Source of the DNA: Pirellulales bacterium
GTDB lineage: Bacteria > Planctomycetota > Planctomycetia > Pirellulales > JAEUIK01
DNA length: 64,000 nucleotides
Assembly: GCA_019694435.1 (NCBI GenBank)
Contig: JAIBBZ010000004.1
Location: 205,224-269,223 of the forward strand
Reading direction: 5' to 3'
Positions 44,067 through 52,104 of this stretch are shown here, in pieces. Positions within the stretch are counted from its first letter, which is position 1; each line of letters begins with the position of its first letter. A program made the position numbers and the translations under genes. Under the pieces are notes generated by a model. The model did no database searches. It saw only the letters and a program-made list of their open reading frames with translations, and was not told the origin of the DNA.

Positions 44067-44338
44067 GGTCGAGTCTCTCGCCTTCCGGTGCGTCGCCAGA
44101 GCATCGCCATCCAGGGCCACAGCGCCACGCTGCCGGGCAGGATGAGCAGCCGAAACGTCCAGGGTGCGTGGTGGGCGGCCGGATCGATGCGGCCCACGCC
44201 CCACAGGACGAAGGGCACGCCCACCATTGCGCCACACATCAGGTAGAGTCCCACGATCAATAAGAGCATTCGCGCCAGGTCAACCACGTGCAGGCCCCGT
44301 TTCTGGCCCTCAAGGAGCGTAGACCGTGCGTCCGCCAT
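44063..44338 (-). CDS. Small two-helix membrane protein in redox operon
   Basis: A 91-residue protein with two membrane helices (MLLLIVGLYLMCGAMVGVPF and LLILPGSVALWPWMAMLW) joined by a short WGVGRIDPAAHHAPW loop. No named family is recognised. Read from ATG 44338 it overlaps the end of the SDR gene by 29 bases; internal starts (GTG near 44287 or ATG 44269) would avoid the overlap. Its stop overlaps the next start as ATGA. Likely an accessory subunit of the Rieske/ferric-reductase unit. Confidence 0.6.
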   Translation of the reverse strand: MADARSTLLEGQKRGLHVVDLARMLLLIVGLYLMCGAMVGVPFVLWGVGRIDPAAHHAPWTFRLLILPGSVALWPWMAMLWRRTGRRETRP

Positions 44339-45059
44339 CCACCGGCAGGCAGATGCCGGTCACAAAATCGTTCTCTACCAACGCGAGCACGGCCTGCGCG
44401 ATGTGTTGTGGACTCCCCTCGCGCTTCACGAGCGTGGCATTGATGGCTTCGTCGCGCTCGGCGACGGGAAGATCGGGGGGCAACATGACCGGCCCGGGCA
44501 TGATGCAGTTCACGCGTACCTGCGGATTGCGAGAGCCGAGCTCCACGGCCAGGCAGCGGGTCAGCGTCGTGATCGCGCCTTTCGAAGGAAAGTAGGCCGC
44601 GTAGTTCAGGTAGGGGCGCGCCTCGGCCCAGTCTCCCAAGGTGACGATCGAGCCCCCGTCGGGCTGTTTGGTCATGGCCAGCCCGGCGAGTTGCGAGCAC
44701 AGGAAGGTGCCCAGCGTGTTGGTCTCGAAGTGCAGGCGAACATCGGCGGCGGTCACGTCTTCGAGCCGCTTGCTTTTCCAGAGTGCCGCGCAGTTGACCA
44801 GCACATCGAGCCGGCGAAAGCGTCCCAGCACCTGTTCAATCATGTCGCGCACGGCGAGCTCGTCGGCGAGGTCGGCCTGAAATCCCTCGGCCTCCACGCC
44901 CAGCCTGCGCAGTCGCCGGATGGCTTCTTCCGCTTCGGCGGCCGAGCTGCGGTAGTGCACCGCCACGGCGTAGCCACGGGCGGCAAGGGCTTCGGCCACA
45001 TGCGACCCAACGCGTCGCTTCCCACTGCCCGTTATCAAGGCGACTCGTGCGGCGGTCAT
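44310..45059 (-). CDS. Short-chain dehydrogenase, pteridine-reductase-like
   Basis: A 249-residue classical SDR. The cofactor loop reads TGSGKRRVG, with the two Arg typical of pteridine reductases (FolM/PTR1, TGxxRRxG) and NADPH preference; HYRSSAAEAEE follows. Catalytic residues are in YFPSK (Tyr, Lys) with an upstream Asp/Ser region VTLGDW in place of the usual catalytic Ser position, a PTR1-like feature. The C-terminus LPVDGGRTVY is standard. It heads the six-gene minus-strand redox operon and may provide reduced pterin (for example tetrahydrofolate or molybdopterin-like cofactor), or may be unrelated metabolically to the others. Confidence 0.82.
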   Translation of the reverse strand: MTAARVALITGSGKRRVGSHVAEALAARGYAVAVHYRSSAAEAEEAIRRLRRLGVEAEGFQADLADELAVRDMIEQVLGRFRRLDVLVNCAALWKSKRLEDVTAADVRLHFETNTLGTFLCSQLAGLAMTKQPDGGSIVTLGDWAEARPYLNYAAYFPSKGAITTLTRCLAVELGSRNPQVRVNCIMPGPVMLPPDLPVAERDEAINATLVKREGSPQHIAQAVLALVENDFVTGICLPVDGGRTVYAP

Positions 45060-45308
45060 GGTGTTGGCGCTCCAAATAACAGTGCATCCAGGCGAATCGA
45101 CGAGGCGGACATCTTGCTTTCGATGCGGCCGGTGGGGCGGCGGTTACGGGGAATTCGAGCCTGCCTTCGGCACCACGATCGAAAGCGTCCCGGCCCTGGA
45201 AAGATGTAACTGCCGATCGCCCGAGTGCATCCAAGGCATAAGAGGGGCATGGACGTCACCGTCTGATTGCCCTCGGAACACAGGTTCTGTCTTCCCCCCA
45301 GGCTGGCC

Positions 45309-45857
45309 ATGATCACGATTGCTGCGGCGGATATGCGTGCGAAGGGTGCCGTGGAATCGATCGCGGCATTGCTCGACCAGATCTCCGCGTTACTGAGATC
45401 TCTTGACGATGAGCAATACGCGCGCCGACCGGTGGGGCTCGTGCCGAGCAGCATCGGTGGACATGTCCGTCACTGCCTGGACCACGTCGAAGGGTTACTG
45501 GCAAATCTCTCGGCGCCAACGTTGAGCTACGAAGTGCGCGCTCGCGACACGTTGGTCGAACGTGATCGCAGCTTCGCTTTGCAGCGCATTGGCGAGTTGC
45601 GTCACGCGCTCTGCGATCTGGCCGATCGCGACGAGCGCATCCCGTTGCAGCTCGAAGTTCTTTGGACGGCCGGTGGGAAGCTCTGTCCGGTCGGCACGAC
45701 GCTCGGACGCGAGCTGGCGTTTCTGCTCAGCCACACGATCCATCACCAGGCGTTGCTCTCCGTGATGGCGAAACAGTTGGAAATCGAAGTGCCCGCGGAT
45801 TTCGGCTATGCACCGTCGACCTTGAGACATCAACAGAGCCAGCCATGTGCACGGTAA
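45309..45857 (+). CDS. DinB/YfiT-like protein
   Basis: A 182-residue four-helix DinB-superfamily protein. Metal-ligand-like His residues are seen in GGHVRHCLDHVEGLL and in LSHTIHHQALLSVM, the usual positions of the three DinB His. Members are often thiol-dependent transferases using bacillithiol or mycothiol, or have unknown roles. ATG at 45309 starts MITIAAADMR; the ribosome site is weak. It overlaps the NRDE gene by 13 bases and starts a plus-strand operon that runs to 50713. Confidence 0.75.
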   Translation: MITIAAADMRAKGAVESIAALLDQISALLRSLDDEQYARRPVGLVPSSIGGHVRHCLDHVEGLLANLSAPTLSYEVRARDTLVERDRSFALQRIGELRHALCDLADRDERIPLQLEVLWTAGGKLCPVGTTLGRELAFLLSHTIHHQALLSVMAKQLEIEVPADFGYAPSTLRHQQSQPCAR

Positions 45858-46606
45858 CGGTGTTGCCATTTCGATTCGGCGCGCGCGTGGTCTGCAATCG
45901 CGATGAGCTGCGCTCACGCGCCATCGCGCAGCCGCCGGCGATGCACGTCGTCGTCGGCCGCCGGACCGCGTTTCCTCGAGATCCGGATTCAGGCGGAACC
46001 TGGATCGCCATCACCGACGCCGGATTGTGTCTGGTGCTCTTGAACGTCAACGACCAGGCATGCGCTTCGCAAGGCAGTGCGCCGCCGAGTCGCAGTCGAG
46101 GGACGATCGTGCCCGGCGTTTGTCGAGCGGCGAGCTTGGACGAAGCCGTTGCGCGCGCGTCGGCGCTCGACTTTCCGAAGTTTGCACCGTTTCGGCTGTT
46201 GCTGATTGACCGGAGCCGCTATGCAGAGTGCGCTTGGAACGGGACCGGGATGCAGATTCGGTATCCGGCGCTGCTCGACGGTCCCTTGATGTACACCTCG
46301 TCCAGTCTCGGTGATTCGCTGGTCGAAGCCCCGCGCCGCGCGTGGTTCGACTCCTGCTTTTGCTCGGCGGCGAATTGGCGCCGACGCCAGATCGAATTTC
46401 ATCTCACGGCATGGCCCGGCGATGAGGCCCGAAGCGTGTGGATGACACGAGCGGACGCATTGACGGTCAGCCAGACGACCGTCGACCTCGGCGCCGCGAA
46501 GCTGCGTATGGCCTACCGAAAACGTCGGGGAGATTCGTCCCAATTGTGGCCCAGCCGTCGAGCTACGCTCTCCATCGCCAGGACGTCGCGCCATGTCGTC
46601 TGCTGA
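45845..46606 (+). CDS. NRDE-family (TANGO2-like) protein
   Basis: A 253-residue protein of the NRDE/TANGO2 family, related in fold to Ntn hydrolases. It begins MCTVTVLP with Cys2, the position of the nucleophile in Ntn enzymes, and then carries the family-naming CNRDELRSR. Other typical parts are FPRDPDSGGTWIAITDAG and LVLLNVN. The bacterial function is not established; haem handling has been suggested for eukaryotic TANGO2. The start at 45845 lies inside the DinB gene and its stop lies inside the next gene, so translation is coupled at both ends. Confidence 0.85.
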   Translation: MCTVTVLPFRFGARVVCNRDELRSRAIAQPPAMHVVVGRRTAFPRDPDSGGTWIAITDAGLCLVLLNVNDQACASQGSAPPSRSRGTIVPGVCRAASLDEAVARASALDFPKFAPFRLLLIDRSRYAECAWNGTGMQIRYPALLDGPLMYTSSSLGDSLVEAPRRAWFDSCFCSAANWRRRQIEFHLTAWPGDEARSVWMTRADALTVSQTTVDLGAAKLRMAYRKRRGDSSQLWPSRRATLSIARTSRHVVC

Positions 46607-48212
46607 ATTGCTGGGCCAATTCGTATCGATCGTCGGAGCCACGTTTGTCTCCGAGGATCTGACCTGCATCGGCACAGGCTTGCTGATTCACGAGGGCCGG
46701 GTCGGACTCGCCCTCGGCCTGCTCGCCTGTTTTCTGGGCATCGTGCTGGGCGATCTGGGGCTATGGCTGGTGGGCCGCGTCGTGGGAGTGCCCGTCTTGG
46801 CGTGGCCGTCGGTGAAGCGTCGTCTGCCGGCCGAGCAAATCGAGCACCTGACGGCCTGGTTCGATCGACAGGGTTGGCAAGCCGTGCTCGCCGCGCGCTT
46901 TCTGCCTGGCGCACGATTGCCGATCTACTTGGCGGCTGGTGCGTTGGGCCAGCGGGCGCATCGCTTCACGTACGGGGCCCTGCTCGCCGCAGCGCTCTGG
47001 ACGCCGCTGGTCGTGTTGGCCGTCGTGCTCTTGGGAAACGTTGTCGTGCCTGCGCTGCACGCGGTGCTTGGCGCAACCGGGCAGACGCTGGTCGTGGCCG
47101 GAGGCTTGCTGTTTTGCGGTTGGCGGCTGGCCGCCTGGCTAAGGGGACGCCATCAGCTCCAGCGCCTGCTGGCGCGGATCAGCAAATGTTGGCGCTGGGA
47201 ATTCTGGCCGGGTTGGCTCTTCTATCTGCCGCTCCTTCCGTGGCTGGGGTTTCTAACGCTGCGCTATCGGGGCCCCTTGGTGTGGACAGCTGCGAATCCC
47301 GGCATTCCCGATGGCGGAGTCGTGGGCGAATCGAAGGCCGCCATTCTCGATCGCCTGCCGCGCGACTACGTGTTGCCGTATTCACTCATCGCGACAGGCA
47401 GCACGCGTGACCGTCTCGCTGCGGTGCAAGCTCAGATGGCGGCGCGCGGATGGCAATTCCCGGTGATCCTCAAACCCGATGCTTCGCAGCGTGGTGCAGG
47501 TCTCAAGTTGGCTCACAGTCTGACGGACGTTGCAGCATACATCCATGAGCACCCGGCTCCGCTGCTGGTGCAGGTATATCATCCGGGCCCCTACGAAGCA
47601 GGCGTCTTCTACTATCGGCGTCCGGGCGAACGGCGCGGGCGCATCTTCTCCATCACCGACAAGCATTTTCCCAGCGTGACCGGCAACGGGCGCGAGACGC
47701 TCGCGGAGCTGATTTGGAAGCATCCCCGCTATCGCATGCAGGCTCCCACCTTTCTCGAGCGGTTCCACAGCCAGCTCGATCGAGTGCTCGCCGACGGCGA
47801 ATCGCTGCGCTTGGCCATCGCCGGGAACCATTGCCAGGGCACGATGTTTTGCGACGGCGCGCACCTGGTCACCGACGAGCTGGAGCGGGTGATCGACCGC
47901 ATCGCGCGTCAGTTCGCGGGCTTCTACATCGGCCGCTTTGACGTGCGCTACGGTGACGTCGACGAATTCATGGCCGGACGCGATCTGGCGATCGTCGAAT
48001 TGAATGGCGCCACGAGCGAATCGACGAATATCTACGACCCTGCCTGGTCCCTGATGCGTGCATACGGCACGCTGGGCAGGCAGTGGCAGTTGCTCTTTGC
48101 CATCGGCGCGAGCAACCGTGCGCGGGGGGCGCAGCCGTCGCGAATCTGGCCCTTGTTGCAGGCCGTGCGCGCTTACTACCGTACGCGCCAGGTCAACTTG
48201 TTGGCCGACTGA
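46593..48212 (+). CDS. DedA-family membrane domain fused to ATP-grasp ligase domain
   Basis: A 539-residue fusion. Residues 1 to ~200 are a DedA/VTT membrane domain, with VSEDLTCIGTGLL, GDLGLWLVGRVVG and the motif ARFLPGARLPIYLAAG. A basic linker and hydrophobic segment (WLFYLPLLPWLGFLTL) lead to an ATP-grasp domain (~265-520). It has FPVILKPDASQRGAGLKLA (nucleotide-binding Lys), VQVYHPGPYEAGVFYYRRPG, IFSITDKHFPSVTGNGRETL and a metal-binding end, DLAIVELNGATSES. ATP-grasp enzymes join a carboxylate to an amine, thiol or similar via acyl-phosphate. A ligase tied to a DedA flippase-like domain suggests modification of a lipid-linked substrate. It overlaps the NRDE gene by 14 bases. Confidence 0.88.
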   Translation: MSSAELLGQFVSIVGATFVSEDLTCIGTGLLIHEGRVGLALGLLACFLGIVLGDLGLWLVGRVVGVPVLAWPSVKRRLPAEQIEHLTAWFDRQGWQAVLAARFLPGARLPIYLAAGALGQRAHRFTYGALLAAALWTPLVVLAVVLLGNVVVPALHAVLGATGQTLVVAGGLLFCGWRLAAWLRGRHQLQRLLARISKCWRWEFWPGWLFYLPLLPWLGFLTLRYRGPLVWTAANPGIPDGGVVGESKAAILDRLPRDYVLPYSLIATGSTRDRLAAVQAQMAARGWQFPVILKPDASQRGAGLKLAHSLTDVAAYIHEHPAPLLVQVYHPGPYEAGVFYYRRPGERRGRIFSITDKHFPSVTGNGRETLAELIWKHPRYRMQAPTFLERFHSQLDRVLADGESLRLAIAGNHCQGTMFCDGAHLVTDELERVIDRIARQFAGFYIGRFDVRYGDVDEFMAGRDLAIVELNGATSESTNIYDPAWSLMRAYGTLGRQWQLLFAIGASNRARGAQPSRIWPLLQAVRAYYRTRQVNLLAD

Positions 48213-48251
48213 ATTGGTCCGAGCAACCAAGCCATTACCTCGAGAAGTGCC

Positions 48252-49088
48252 ATGATCGTGATGACGAATCGCCAGCCAGGGCCAGTCGAACTGCGTGGCG
48301 CTTATGCTCGCCGTCCGCCACTCGTGTTGATCAACGGACTGGCCGAGCAGGCAGAAAGCTGGTTCGCGAACGTGGACTACTGGCGAACACACTTCGACGT
48401 GCATCAGCCGAATCTACTCGCCTACGAGGGAGCCTTGTTGCAGCGGCGCATCGATCAGGGACTGCCGATCACGGTACCCTTTTTTGTCGAGCAACTGCAG
48501 CGATACCTGGTCGAATTCGTCCAGGTAGCTCCGGTGTGCCTGGTGGCGAGCAGCATGGGAGCCAAGATCGCCGTCGAGTTCGCAGTGCGGCATCCGGAAC
48601 ATGTTGCGCGCATGGTCCTCCTGTGTCCGTCGGGCCTAAGCGTTGAAGAACGGCTACCGCTGGTCGAAGGGGTACGCCGCAATGACCCTCGATCGATCGT
48701 CGAAAGCGTGTTCTACGATGCGCGTCTGGTCGATGCTGGACTGTTGGATTATTACCGGGAGAAGTTTTCTTCACGGCGCTGGCAGCGCGGTGTACTGCGC
48801 ACGGTACGCGGCACGATGGAGCACCGCGTTCGCGAGCTGATGCCGCGTGTCGTTCCGCCGACGCTCGTGGTAATCGGCGAAGAAGATCGGATCGTCGATC
48901 CGCGACAAACGCTCGAGGCAGCCAGCCGGTTGCCTCATGGTCGCGTGCAGGTGTTGCCGCGCTGTGGTCATGCGCCGCAGATGGAGCTGCCGCACGTGAT
49001 CAATCCGCTGGTGACGGAGTTTCTCACCCAGCGCGGTGCCGCCGATGCGCCGCCGAGGGATTGTGCATTGGCGGAGAGCGTTCGATGA
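48252..49088 (+). CDS. Alpha/beta hydrolase
   Basis: A 278-residue alpha/beta-hydrolase. The oxyanion-hole segment is PPLVLINGLAEQAESW, the nucleophile elbow VASSMGAKIAVEFA (Ser at the centre, but Ala replaces the first Gly of GxSxG), the acid is in VIGEEDRIVDPRQ and the His in LPRCGHAPQMELP. All triad residues are present. The family covers esterases, thioesterases and amidases; no substrate can be read from sequence. ATG at 48252, 39 bp after the DedA/ATP-grasp gene; its stop overlaps the GH3 start (ATGA). Confidence 0.87.
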   Translation: MIVMTNRQPGPVELRGAYARRPPLVLINGLAEQAESWFANVDYWRTHFDVHQPNLLAYEGALLQRRIDQGLPITVPFFVEQLQRYLVEFVQVAPVCLVASSMGAKIAVEFAVRHPEHVARMVLLCPSGLSVEERLPLVEGVRRNDPRSIVESVFYDARLVDAGLLDYYREKFSSRRWQRGVLRTVRGTMEHRVRELMPRVVPPTLVVIGEEDRIVDPRQTLEAASRLPHGRVQVLPRCGHAPQMELPHVINPLVTEFLTQRGAADAPPRDCALAESVR

Positions 49089-50713
49089 GCGTCTCGAAGT
49101 GGGGACAATGGGTCGATCGTGGGTTTGGCCAGTTTGCCCGTTGGCGGGCCAGGCAAGGCGATCGGCAGTCGCTTGCCGAGCAGCAGTCGCAGACCCTATT
49201 GCGTCTGGTTCGCCGAGCCCGATCGACGCGATTCGGCCGAGAACATGGCTTCGATCGCCTGCGGACGGTGCAGGACTACCGAGCCCAAGTCCCGTTACGT
49301 GAGTACGAAGATTTCTGGCGCGAGTATTGGCAGCCGTCGTTTCCATGCCTGACCGCTGCCACCTGGCCCGGCGTGGTGCCCTACCTGGCCCTTTCGTCGG
49401 GCACCACGAGCGGCACGACCAAGCACATTCCGGTCTCGCGCGACATGCTCGCCTCGAATCGCCGAGCGGCGCTCACGTCGCTCGCGTGGCTCAAGGCGGC
49501 GGATCCCTCCGTCTCGCTCTTTGCCGGACAGATGTTCTTGCTCGGAGGAAGTACCGATCTGAAGCCCGTCGCTGCGCCAGGATGTCGGTCGCAGGGCGCT
49601 CGAACGCGGTCGGGCGACCTGAGCGGCATCGCCGCGCGCGAGATCCCACGTCTCGCGCGCCCGTTCAGCTATCCCGCGCTCGATCTGGCGTTGATGTCCG
49701 ATTGGGAACAGAAGCTGGAGTTGCTTGCAGAGGACAGCGTGCTCCGGCCGATCACGCTCGTCGGGGGCGTGCCTTCCTGGCTGCTCGTGCTGTTCGAGCG
49801 ACTGTTGTCCATATCGGGTCGTAGCATCTTGGCCGAAGTCTGGCCGATGCTGCGGGTCATCGTACACGGTGGCACCCGGTTCGATCCCTATCGCGATTTG
49901 TTTCGCCAGGTCGTCGGTTCGGACCAGGTGCGATTTCTGGAAACGTACCCGGCGTCCGAAGGATTCGTTGCGGCAGAGGATCCACGCTATGGACAACTGC
50001 GTCTGATGACGGGTCACGGCATCTACTTCGAGTTCGTGCCCGTTAACGAGCTTGGTTCAGACCGGCCGACGCGGCATGCTGTGGCCGAAATCGTGCCCGG
50101 AGTGAATTACGCCGTCGTGCTTACCACCTGCGCCGGGCTGTGGAGCTATGTGCTGGGTGATACGGTGACGTTCGATGCAGTCGACCCGCCGCTCTTGCGT
50201 TTCACCGGGCGGACAAAACAGTTTCTCTCTGCGTTCGGCGAGCATTTGATTGGCGAAGAGGTGGAGCGTGCCATCGCTGCGGCCGCCACGGCTACGTCGG
50301 CCGCGGTGGTCGACTTTCATGTCGGTCCGGCTTTTCCTGCGCAGACCGGTGATGTCGGTCGCCATCGGTTCGTGATCGAGTTTGCACAGCCACCGCTCTC
50401 CGGTTCGAGCTTCGCTTCCGAACTCGATCGAGCACTATGTCGCGTCAACGAGGACTACGCCGCGCACCGCGAGGGCGATCTGACGTTGCTTGCGCCGGAG
50501 GTATGGGTGATGCCGCGCGGTGGGTTCGCCGAGTGGATGCGGTCGCGCGGTAAGCTCGGCGGCCAGCACAAAGTGCCCCGCCTCGACAACACCGGCCAAC
50601 TGACCGCAGAGCTTTGCGCATGGCATGCCGGGTACACGCACAGCGATGCATCGGCGCGGGCTTCGACCGATCCCGCGCCGCTCGGTAACCTCAGCATCGC
50701 GGCCTGCATCTAA
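49085..50713 (+). CDS. GH3-family acyl-adenylate-forming (acyl-amido synthetase) enzyme
   Basis: A 542-residue member of the GH3 family, best known for plant enzymes that conjugate hormones with amino acids. Blocks seen: FGREHGFDRLRTVQDYRAQV, VPLREYEDFW, the ATP loop LALSSGTTSGTTKHIPVS, FLETYPASEGFVA, the adenine-binding VNYAVVLTTCAGLWSYVLGD with conserved DTV and RFTGRTKQFLSAFGEHL, and a C-terminal GQHKVPRL. These predict activation of a carboxylate as acyl-AMP and transfer to an amine. Bacterial members are poorly characterised. The ATG at 49085 overlaps the hydrolase stop, so amide-forming and hydrolytic enzymes are made together. Confidence 0.9.
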   Translation: MSVSKWGQWVDRGFGQFARWRARQGDRQSLAEQQSQTLLRLVRRARSTRFGREHGFDRLRTVQDYRAQVPLREYEDFWREYWQPSFPCLTAATWPGVVPYLALSSGTTSGTTKHIPVSRDMLASNRRAALTSLAWLKAADPSVSLFAGQMFLLGGSTDLKPVAAPGCRSQGARTRSGDLSGIAAREIPRLARPFSYPALDLALMSDWEQKLELLAEDSVLRPITLVGGVPSWLLVLFERLLSISGRSILAEVWPMLRVIVHGGTRFDPYRDLFRQVVGSDQVRFLETYPASEGFVAAEDPRYGQLRLMTGHGIYFEFVPVNELGSDRPTRHAVAEIVPGVNYAVVLTTCAGLWSYVLGDTVTFDAVDPPLLRFTGRTKQFLSAFGEHLIGEEVERAIAAAATATSAAVVDFHVGPAFPAQTGDVGRHRFVIEFAQPPLSGSSFASELDRALCRVNEDYAAHREGDLTLLAPEVWVMPRGGFAEWMRSRGKLGGQHKVPRLDNTGQLTAELCAWHAGYTHSDASARASTDPAPLGNLSIAACI

Positions 50714-50836
50714 GCGCCGGGGCAGGGGCGTGCGACTCAGGGGGACTTGTGGCGCCGGCGCAAAAGCCGACACGCATGGTCTGTGTCGGGGTGCCGGAAA
50801 CACGCGGCGTCAGCGTGCGTCAGAACGAGGTGTGGC

Positions 50837-51046
50837 GTGACTTGTCAGGAATTGGCCGACTTGCTGTCGGACTATCTCGCTGAGGACCTCTCACCCCACG
50901 CGCGAGCTGCTTTCGAGGCCCACTTGCAGACCTGTCCGGATTGCGCCCGCTACTTCGACTCGTTTCGCGAGGTGATGCAACTCGTCCGGCAGGCCGCTCG
51001 CGACCCGCTGCTGAGTCGGCACTCGCGCCACCGGGCGCGCTGGTGA
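50837..51046 (+). CDS. Small zinc-finger anti-sigma-like protein
   Basis: A 69-residue soluble protein with a ZAS motif: VTCQELADLLSDYLAEDLSP, then HLQTCPDC (H-x3-C-x2-C), the zinc site of anti-sigma factors. There is no membrane helix. The start is a GTG at 50837 with GAGG seven bases upstream; upstream ATG readings lack the family start VTCQE. No sigma gene is adjacent, so its partner is elsewhere, perhaps one of the ECF factors in this window. Confidence 0.7.
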   Translation: MTCQELADLLSDYLAEDLSPHARAAFEAHLQTCPDCARYFDSFREVMQLVRQAARDPLLSRHSRHRARW

Positions 51047-51178
51047 AAGCAATCCTCGCGGCGCGGCCAACCGGCGGCACTGGGCCGCACTGCAAGCGTC
51101 CTACCGCGGCAATTCCGCCTGCTGCGTAACCGCCGCACGCCCGCGACATCCAAGTGATATGTCAGGAGCTCGACCAAC

Positions 51179-52030
<852 letters not shown>

Positions 52031-52104
52031 TGCCACGTCTGCGCGTTCACCTTGCCCAAGGGGGCCGATTCGCTTCGACCGATTGATGCAACAGGAGCCG
52101 CAGC

